Below, one piece after another: positions 1 through 4,247 of a DNA stretch of 8,005 nt. The notes under the pieces are model-generated. The model was not told the DNA's origin. It worked only from the letters and a program-made list of their open reading frames with translations, and ran no database searches. The position numbers and the translations under genes were made by a program. The DNA lies in NCBI GenBank assembly GCA_017537495.1, contig JAFYKS010000269.1:1-8005 (forward strand), given 5' to 3'. The DNA comes from Bacillota bacterium (GTDB taxonomy: Bacteria; Bacillota; Clostridia; Peptostreptococcales; Anaerovoracaceae). Position 1 is the stretch's first letter. The number at the start of each line of letters is the position of its first letter.

Positions 1-36
1 ACGTCGCCTGACATACAAACTATATTTAAATTAAAA

Positions 37-111
37 TGGAGCGGAAGACGAGATTCGAACTCGCGACCCTCGCCTTGGCAAGGCGATGCTCTACCCCTGA
101 GCCACTTCCGC
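37..111 (-). tRNA. tRNA-Gly (anticodon GCC)
   Basis: Read on the minus strand, this folds as a complete cloverleaf. The 7-bp acceptor stem is GCGGAAG/CTTCCGC, the discriminator is U, and CCA is encoded at 37-39. The anticodon loop TTGCCAA gives anticodon GCC, which decodes GGC/GGU. The T-loop is TTCGAAT. It is the last of five tRNA genes in the cluster. The 36 bases beyond it are AT-rich, and I see no terminator hairpin before the window edge, so the cluster may continue. Confidence 0.97.
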
Positions 112-116
112 ATATT

Positions 117-201
117 TGGTCGAGGGAGATGGATTCGAACCATCGAAAGCTCAGCTAACGGATTTACAGTCCGCCCCCTTTGGCCACTCGGGAATCCCTC
201 G
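117..201 (-). tRNA. tRNA-Tyr (anticodon GTA), C1:G72 acceptor
   Basis: This is a class II tRNA of 85 nt with a long variable arm (stem AGC/GCT). The anticodon loop CTGTAAA gives GTA, the T-loop is TTCGAAT, A73 is the discriminator and CCA is encoded at 117-119. The acceptor stem reads CGAGGGA/TCCCTCG, so the first pair is C1:G72. Bacterial tRNA-Tyr normally has G1:C72, while C1:G72 is the archaeal/eukaryotic identity pair. All seven acceptor pairs are intact, so this does not look like decay or a one-base error. Five bases separate it from tRNA-Gly. Confidence 0.96.
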
Positions 202-207
202 AAATTT

Positions 208-282
208 TGGAGCTGGTGGAGGGAATCGAACCCCCAACCTGCTGATTACAAATCAGCTGCTCTACCGTTGAGCCACACCAGC
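208..282 (-). tRNA. tRNA-Thr (anticodon TGT)
   Basis: The cloverleaf is complete on the minus strand. The acceptor stem is GCTGGTG/CACCAGC, U73 is the discriminator, and CCA is encoded at 208-210. The anticodon stem GCTGA/TCAGC holds the loop TTTGTAA, giving anticodon TGT (decodes ACA/ACG by wobble). The T-loop is TTCGATT. It sits 6 bases after tRNA-Tyr on the plus-strand map and is co-transcribed with its neighbours. Confidence 0.97.
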
Positions 283-305
283 AAAGTGTATTTTATTAAA
301 AAAGT

Positions 306-382
306 TGGCGACCTGGAACGGGCTCGAACCGTCGACCTCCAGCGTGACAGGCTGGCATTCTAACCAACTGAACTACCAGGCC
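306..382 (-). tRNA. tRNA-Asp (anticodon GTC)
   Basis: The cloverleaf is complete at 77 nt. The acceptor stem GGCCTGG/CCAGGTC contains a G2:U71 wobble, G73 is the discriminator as expected for Asp, and CCA is encoded at 306-308. The anticodon stem CCAGC/GCTGG encloses CTGTCAC, giving anticodon GTC. The T-loop is TTCGAGC. It is the second gene of the cluster in transcription order. Confidence 0.97.
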
Positions 383-397
383 CCATCATTTTTAAAA

Positions 398-473
398 TGG
401 TGGGCGCAATAGGGCTCGAACCTATGACCCTCTGCTTGTAAGGCAGATGCTCTCCCAGCTGAGCTATGCGCCC
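398..473 (-). tRNA. tRNA-Val (anticodon TAC)
   Basis: The cloverleaf is complete. The acceptor stem is GGGCGCA/TGCGCCC, A73 is the discriminator, and CCA is encoded at 398-400. The anticodon stem TCTGC/GCAGA encloses CTTACAA, giving anticodon TAC. It is the first gene of the cluster, about 30 nt downstream of the predicted start of the near promoter at 511-539, so the primary transcript has a short leader that RNase P would remove. Confidence 0.97.
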
Positions 474-510
474 TTGGTGTTCGTGTCTTAACTGCTCGAC
501 ACAGTTAGTT

Positions 511-539
511 ATTATATACTAGCTTTTGTCGTTTGTCAA
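511..539 (-). promoter_or_regulatory. Consensus sigma-A promoter of the tRNA cluster (P1)
   Basis: On the minus strand a perfect -35 TTGACA (534-539) and a perfect -10 TATAAT (511-516) are separated by exactly 17 bases. The predicted transcription start is about 504-506, some 30 nt before tRNA-Val. The bases just upstream (544-571) carry A-tracts on the minus strand that could act as an UP element. A fully consensus promoter fits strong stable-RNA expression. Confidence 0.92.
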
Positions 540-628
540 GCACTTTTTTTATTTATTTTTGCTGTCTTTTTAAGTTTTAACCACTACATCTTGTAGTCGT
601 TTGTTCACTCTCACGCGACAGCTTGTTT

Positions 629-657
629 ATAATACCACCAAATGCTTTCCAAGTCAA
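629..657 (-). promoter_or_regulatory. Upstream sigma-A promoter of the tRNA cluster (P2)
   Basis: On the minus strand, -35 TTGACT (652-657) and -10 TATTAT (629-634) are separated by 17 bases; each hexamer is one base off consensus. The predicted start is near 622. P1 and P2 share the 8-mer TGCTTGAC around the -35. Tandem promoters of this kind are common upstream of rRNA and tRNA operons. Transcripts from P2 would run through P1 and the A-rich spacer. Confidence 0.82.
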
Positions 658-660
658 GCA

Positions 661-698
661 TATTTTTCATTTTTTTCTGCTTTTTTTATCCTTTTTTT
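661..698 (-). promoter_or_regulatory. Phased A-tracts upstream of P2 (UP element-like)
   Basis: Between the yigZ stop codon and the P2 -35 box the minus strand carries four A-tracts of 5 to 7 bases, at 663-667, 670-676, 681-687 and 692-698. Their centres are roughly 8 to 11 bp apart, close to one helical turn. Such tracts bend DNA, and A-rich sequence just upstream of -35 can bind the RNA polymerase alpha subunit. The same stretch has no U-run in the direction of transcription, so it is not a yigZ terminator. Confidence 0.6.
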
Positions 699-1340
699 CT
701 AAACCAAACGCTTTACAAGCCGAGACTCCTGATTTTTCAATACTCCGCGGCCTGCGGTCAGATTGGTCACCTGTCCAATCAGTCCCTCCGCATCTTCCGG
801 AATGCAGCATAAATCCATGGATACCACATCTGTATAACGGATTTCTTCAATACTGAATCCGCCATCCACGCCCGGAGTTCCCGCCAGATTCTGAATCTTT
901 GCCAGGTGAGTATAGTCCACGTCCCAGGTCTGAACGCACATTTCTTCGATGTCACAAATCCCTGCTGCCTCCAGCCCCAGCTTGGCACTGCTGGTATAGG
1001 CGCGCACCAGTCCGCCGGTTCCCAGTTTGATTCCGCCAAAATAACGGGTTACCACAACTACTACATTGGTAATCCCCTCTTTTACCAGCATCTGCACCAT
1101 AGGTGCCCCTGAGGTTCCCTGAGGCTCCCCGTCATCGCTGGCCCACTGAATCTGGAATTTGTCCCCGATTACCATGGCCGGCACATTGTGGGTTGCATCT
1201 TTATGTTTCTTTTTAATGGAAGCGATGAAGGCATCAGCTTCTTCCTTGGTCTCTGCAGGAGAAACGTAGGCGATGAAGCGGGACTTATCGATAATCTGTT
1301 CCGCCTCCGCCGCTTCGTATACTGTACTATATAATTTCAT
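699..1340 (-). CDS. yigZ: YigZ/IMPACT family protein (UPF0029)
   Basis: This 213-residue protein is the usual length for the bacterial YigZ/YvyE family. The N-terminal IMPACT-like domain holds the signature DDGEPQGTSG (residues 69-78) and, at about 91-113, a run of valines followed by TRYFGG..LGTGGLVRAY. The C-terminal third fits the family's DUF1949-type domain. The molecular role of bacterial members is not settled; eukaryotic IMPACT modulates the Gcn2 stress kinase, which bacteria lack. I chose ATG at 1340, not the in-frame ATG at 1376, because AAGGAA lies 10 nt upstream at 1351-1356 and the family starts here; the longer form adds 12 unlikely residues. The gene overlaps the end of hflX by 14 nt, which suggests translational coupling. 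No terminator hairpin follows its stop. Confidence 0.93.
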   Translation of the reverse strand: MKLYSTVYEAAEAEQIIDKSRFIAYVSPAETKEEADAFIASIKKKHKDATHNVPAMVIGDKFQIQWASDDGEPQGTSGAPMVQMLVKEGITNVVVVVTRYFGGIKLGTGGLVRAYTSSAKLGLEAAGICDIEEMCVQTWDVDYTHLAKIQNLAGTPGVDGGFSIEEIRYTDVVSMDLCCIPEDAEGLIGQVTNLTAGRGVLKNQESRLVKRLV

Positions 1341-2634
1341 CCGTTTCGAATTCCTTGTATTTCTGATAATCTGCATTCTTCAGAGTCAGTTCCAGATAAG
1401 TACCTTCCCCTGTATATTCCATGCGTGCAACTTCCGCCTTATCACAGAGATAAGATGTAATATCCCCACGGGTATACGGAATCATCATGCGGCAGGAAAC
1501 CTCGTCGGAGAAGATTTTGGTCCGAACCAGATCCAGCAGTTCGTCAATCTGAATATCTTCTTTCGCAGAGATAAACATATTCTCTGTACCAGGACGAGGA
1601 ACCACAGTTTCCGGATCCACCAGGTCAATCTTATTGAACGCCAGAATACGGTCCTTGCCGCCGGCACCGATTTCTTCCAGAACCTTATCGGTTACATTAA
1701 TATGGAAGTCATGGTTTTCATAAGAAGAATCCACCACGTGCACCAGCAGGTCCGCATAAGTTACCTCTTCCAGGGTCGCCTTGAAGGCATTTACCAGGGA
1801 ATGCGGCAGCTTGCTGACGAAACCAACCGTGTCAATCAGAATAAACTGATGGTTGGAGTCCAGCACCACGCTTCTCTGTGCAACGTCCAGAGTAGCAAAG
1901 AGCATATTCTTTTCGAATACAATCTTGCGGTCTTCTTCATTCTTTTCGGTCTTGGACAGAATCCGGTTCATCAATGCAGACTTACCGGAGTTGGTGTAGC
2001 CAACCAGAGCCACAACCGGAACTTCATTCTTTTCACGGCGGGCACGCTGCACACTTCTGGTATTCTTGATCTGATCCAGTTCCGCCTTAATGTCCAGCAT
2101 ACGCTTTTCGATATGACGGCGGTCTGTTTCCAGCTTCTTTTCCCCCGGACCTCTGGTACCAATACCACCGCCCAGACGGGACAGAGACTTACCAAAACCG
2201 ATTAAGCGCGGCATACGGTACTTCAGCTGTGCCAGTTCAACCTGCAGTTTCCCTTCGCGGGAGGACGCACGGTCAGCAAAAATATCCAGAATCAGAATGG
2301 TACGGTCAATTACACGCACGTCCAGAGCATCTTCCAGATTTCTCAGCTGCATACCGGTCAGTTCATCATTAAAGATGACGGTATCCGCTTCCATATTTCT
2401 AACCATTTCAGCCAGCTCTTCGACTTTTCCCTTCCCGATTAAGGTTGCCGTATTCGGTTTATCCAGGTTCTGCGTCATCATACCCAGGACTTCCGCATTG
2501 GCAGCCTCTGCTAATCCTTTCAACTCCTCCATGGAATAGGAAATGTCTTCTTCGCGGTCACGCTGCAGGCCGACTAAAATCGCCTTATATACTTCCTGAT
2601 CAATTACTTCGTTGTTTTCATTAAATTTCAGCAT
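1327..2634 (-). CDS. hflX: Ribosome-associated GTPase HflX
   Basis: This protein of 435 residues is a GTPase that binds the 50S subunit and splits stalled or heat-damaged ribosomes. The N-terminal HflX domain spans about residues 15-180 and ends with the family glycine-rich motif GGGIGTRGPGE (155-165). The G domain has the P-loop GYTNSGKS (212-219), the switch I threonine in FATLD (246-250), DTVG (268-271), NKID (334-337) and SAK (356-358). A C-terminal domain follows. Between the P-loop and switch I there are about nine more residues than in E. coli HflX, highly charged (around 228-243). There is no Shine-Dalgarno sequence before the ATG, an in-frame stop lies just upstream, and the promoter at 2641-2669 would start transcription at or next to the ATG, so the mRNA is probably leaderless. 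yigZ overlaps its 3' end. Confidence 0.96.
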   Translation of the reverse strand: MLKFNENNEVIDQEVYKAILVGLQRDREEDISYSMEELKGLAEAANAEVLGMMTQNLDKPNTATLIGKGKVEELAEMVRNMEADTVIFNDELTGMQLRNLEDALDVRVIDRTILILDIFADRASSREGKLQVELAQLKYRMPRLIGFGKSLSRLGGGIGTRGPGEKKLETDRRHIEKRMLDIKAELDQIKNTRSVQRARREKNEVPVVALVGYTNSGKSALMNRILSKTEKNEEDRKIVFEKNMLFATLDVAQRSVVLDSNHQFILIDTVGFVSKLPHSLVNAFKATLEEVTYADLLVHVVDSSYENHDFHINVTDKVLEEIGAGGKDRILAFNKIDLVDPETVVPRPGTENMFISAKEDIQIDELLDLVRTKIFSDEVSCRMMIPYTRGDITSYLCDKAEVARMEYTGEGTYLELTLKNADYQKYKEFETDEII

Positions 2635-2640
2635 GAGTTT

Positions 2641-2669
2641 ATTTTACCACATTCTGTTTCGCTTAGCAA
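2641..2669 (-). promoter_or_regulatory. hflX promoter, predicted leaderless
   Basis: On the minus strand, -35 TTGCTA (2664-2669, 4 of 6 consensus bases) and -10 TAAAAT (2641-2646, 5 of 6) are separated by 17 bases, and TGG just before the -10 makes it an extended -10. Only six bases lie between the -10 and the hflX ATG, so the normal start position falls on the A of ATG or within two bases of it. A 10-bp palindrome, AAAATATTTT (2668-2677), overlaps the upstream edge of the -35 and might be an operator, though it could equally be chance AT-rich sequence. Confidence 0.68.
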
Positions 2670-2674
2670 AATAT

Positions 2675-2703
2675 TTTATTCCGGCTTTCCCATTTATTCC
2701 GGC
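2675..2703. repeat. 11-bp direct repeat at the yunB stop codon
   Basis: The plus-strand word TTTATTCCGGC occurs at 2675-2685 and again at 2693-2703, offset by 18 bp. The copy at 2693-2703 contains the yunB stop codon. It may be a small tandem duplication; no function is evident. Confidence 0.5.
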
Positions 2704-3341
2704 GTCACATCCAGAACATTCTCTTCCGGTACGAAAACGTAGCTGTCCGGCACCTTTCCTACAATAATAGCTTCTGCCAGCAGAACCCGGCGGTTAATCT
2801 GCGCCGTTTCCCTGGTAAAAGGTGCCACAATCTGCACATCACTGGTTACGGTGCAGTACACCTTATACCTGGTCTGGTTTATGGGCTCGGAAGTAAATTC
2901 GGTTTCGGTCTGAAATTTGGTCAGACTGAGGGGCATCACTTTAATATCCACAGTATACGGAAGCTGGGACAGAATCCTGTTACCTGTGAGCATGCCGAAA
3001 TTAGCCGGAATCACCATGGTATCTCCCAGGCTGTAGTCTTCTTCCATTTTCGTGGCAAAAGCCAGCACAAGCTTGTTTATGAGCCTTGAATTGGCCTCTA
3101 CATACTCAATCTGACCTTCCTCATTCCGAACCACATCCAGCAGCTGACCTTCCAGATCTTCATTATATATCCCCTCGTTCACCGACCGGGTAATTTTCGT
3201 TCCCACCGCATTGATAGCGATGGCTCTGGCTGCCTGGTCGATGCTTTCGCCGTACCGGTCACTGAAAAGAATCATCATTCCTCCTGCCACCATCACCAGG
3301 CCCGTTCCGATGACCAGCACCCTCATGATAAATCTGCCCAT
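2694..3341 (-). CDS. yunB: YunB-like sporulation protein
   Basis: This protein of 215 residues has one hydrophobic N-terminal segment (about residues 6-26) that looks like a membrane anchor, with the rest probably outside the membrane. After the anchor come AARAIAINAV, a central region with IPANFGMLTGNRILSQLPY, and near the C-terminus the sequence GKVPDSYVF, which match my recollection of the YunB family. In Bacillus subtilis YunB is a mother-cell protein needed for efficient sporulation; its biochemical role is unknown. It is shorter than the Bacillus protein (about 250 residues). The ATG at 3341 has AAGGGGG seven bases upstream, but that ribosome binding site is inside the 3' arm of the codY terminator hairpin. 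Its presence suggests an endospore former or a descendant of one. Confidence 0.85.
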   Translation of the reverse strand: MGRFIMRVLVIGTGLVMVAGGMMILFSDRYGESIDQAARAIAINAVGTKITRSVNEGIYNEDLEGQLLDVVRNEEGQIEYVEANSRLINKLVLAFATKMEEDYSLGDTMVIPANFGMLTGNRILSQLPYTVDIKVMPLSLTKFQTETEFTSEPINQTRYKVYCTVTSDVQIVAPFTRETAQINRRVLLAEAIIVGKVPDSYVFVPEENVLDVTPE

Positions 3342-3381
3342 AAAAAATCCCCCTTACCAGTATATGCCGGCAAGGGGAATT
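3342..3381 (-). terminator. codY intrinsic terminator overlapping the yunB ribosome binding site
   Basis: On the minus strand, the arm CCCCTTGCCGG (3377-3367), the loop CATATA (3366-3361) and the arm CTGGTAAGGGG (3360-3350) form an 11-bp stem with two G:U pairs, extendable at its base by T:G, T:A and A:U pairs. Six T residues follow at 3347-3342 and run straight into the yunB ATG. It starts about 16 bases after the codY stop. The yunB Shine-Dalgarno AAGGGGG lies in the 3' arm, so a readthrough transcript would have it base-paired. It has no U-run in the plus direction, so it works only for minus-strand transcription. Confidence 0.88.
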
Positions 3382-3393
3382 CAGGTTCGGTAT

Positions 3394-4167
3394 TTAGTTC
3401 AGTTTTTCCGCCGCTTCTTTCAGATACGGATTCAGAATCTTGATTCTGGTTCCCTTCATTCCTAAAGACTTGGATTCCAGGATACGGGCACTTTCCAGTT
3501 TCCGCAGAGCATTGACGATGACGGAGTTGGTCAGGCCGTACTGTGCAGCGATTTTGCTGGCAACCACCAGACCTTCATCACCTTCCAGACCGCCGATAAT
3601 CTTATGTACCGCGTCCTTTTCACTGTATGACAGGGTCCCAACAGCCATATCCACTGCCATACGCAGCTGGGCTTCGCGGGCCTGCTTCAGTGCAATCTGA
3701 CGCTGAATCTCAAGACCTACAACGGTAGCACCGTATTCTCCCAGTGCCAGTTCTTCATCATCAAAACCAGTCTCCCGGCGTGTCAGAAGAAGTGTACCGA
3801 GACGGCTGCCTCCGCAGACAATCGGAACGATGGTATGATATTTTTCTGCCATTTCATATCCTTCTCCCAGCACAGCACGGATGGAATCACCGTACAGGTT
3901 GGCAGTACATTCCCTGATACTGAGGAAACGTTCGATATGATCTTCCACAATATTCTCCACCTCATCGGTTTCCCCGATGGTGGACTTGTCCTCAATATTG
4001 CAGTATGCAGAGCCAAGTACACGTCCCTTCACATCGAAGGTCAGCACATTGGCGTTAATCAGCTCACAGAGAATCACACTGAGATCCTTATAGGAAAGCG
4101 ATCCGGTAGTTGTCTCACTGAGAACCCAGTTGAGACGGCGGATTTTGCTGAGAATTTGACTACCCAT
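3394..4167 (-). CDS. codY: Global transcriptional regulator CodY
   Basis: CodY is a dimeric DNA-binding repressor that senses branched-chain amino acids and, in many species, GTP. It controls amino-acid synthesis, nutrient uptake and stationary-phase genes. The protein has 257 residues, the normal length. The N-terminal GAF domain (about 1-155) includes TIVPIVCGGSRLGTLLLTR (112-130) and EYGATVVGLEI. The C-terminal winged helix-turn-helix has ASKIAAQYGLTNSVIVNALR (203-222) and SLGMKGT (234-240), which are almost invariant in CodY. The effector-pocket region (about 57-90) differs from Bacillus CodY. I chose the ATG at 4167 because AGAGGTG lies seven bases upstream; the in-frame ATG at 4173 is only one base from it. 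The gene follows hslU after 66 bases but has its own promoter, and it ends in an intrinsic terminator. Confidence 0.97.
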   Translation of the reverse strand: MGSQILSKIRRLNWVLSETTTGSLSYKDLSVILCELINANVLTFDVKGRVLGSAYCNIEDKSTIGETDEVENIVEDHIERFLSIRECTANLYGDSIRAVLGEGYEMAEKYHTIVPIVCGGSRLGTLLLTRRETGFDDEELALGEYGATVVGLEIQRQIALKQAREAQLRMAVDMAVGTLSYSEKDAVHKIIGGLEGDEGLVVASKIAAQYGLTNSVIVNALRKLESARILESKSLGMKGTRIKILNPYLKEAAEKLN

Positions 4168-4184
4168 AAACATTCACCTCTTTC

Positions 4185-4205
4185 CCTGCGGCCCATTTCC
4201 GCAGG
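4185..4205 (-). promoter_or_regulatory. Hairpin in the codY leader
   Basis: A perfect 7-bp inverted repeat, CCTGCGG/CCGCAGG, with a 7-base loop lies in the codY 5' leader and ends about 5 bases before the Shine-Dalgarno AGAGGTG. It is followed by GAAAGAGG and not by a U-run, so it is not a terminator for hslU. It could stabilise the 5' end or limit ribosome access. Its function is inferred. Confidence 0.6.
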
Positions 4206-4216
4206 TTCTGTAAATT
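4202..4216 (-). promoter_or_regulatory. Candidate CodY box at the codY transcription start
   Basis: The minus-strand 15-mer AATTTACAGAACCTG matches the published CodY motif AATTTTCWGAAAATT at 11 of 15 positions, by eye. It overlaps the predicted start of codY transcription (about 4212). CodY represses its own gene in some Firmicutes, so an autoregulatory site is plausible. A match of this quality also occurs by chance in AT-rich DNA. Confidence 0.42.
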
Positions 4217-4218
4217 TC

Positions 4219-4247
4219 ATTATATCATAAATATTACAGAATGTAAC
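4219..4247 (-). promoter_or_regulatory. codY promoter (extended -10)
   Basis: On the minus strand there is a perfect -10 TATAAT (4219-4224) preceded by TGA, which makes an extended -10. A weak -35, GTTACA (4242-4247), lies 17 bases upstream inside the last hslU codons. The predicted start near 4212 gives a leader of about 45 nt. This would let codY be expressed independently of the topA-hslVU operon as well as by readthrough from it. Confidence 0.75.

Noticed and set aside
1..36. Terminator or further tRNA after tRNA-Gly
   Set aside because: Only AT-rich sequence without a hairpin is visible before the edge, so nothing can be called.
489..507. Inverted repeat TAACTG/CAGTTA in the tRNA leader
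   Set aside because: A 6-bp stem at the very start of the predicted transcript; it could be chance and I cannot support a function.
583..597. 6-bp hairpin ACTACA/TGTAGT between the two tRNA promoters, as a terminator
   Set aside because: The stem is short and AT-rich and has no U-run directly after it on the minus strand.
623..856. 77-codon plus-strand open frame over the tRNA promoter region and the end of yigZ
   Set aside because: It lies across the minus-strand promoter P2, the A-tracts and the yigZ 3' end. The Phe-rich start comes from the T-runs, and it has no convincing ribosome binding site.
1341..1376. 12-residue N-terminal extension of YigZ starting at 1376
   Set aside because: The ATG at 1340 is preceded by AAGGAA at good spacing and fits the family N-terminus; the extension is out-of-frame hflX coding sequence.
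1273..2205. Long open frame (310 codons) on the plus strand opposite hflX
   Set aside because: It is antisense to a clear hflX with full GTPase motifs, has a composition typical of a shadow frame (many His, Phe, Cys) and shows no domain I recognise.
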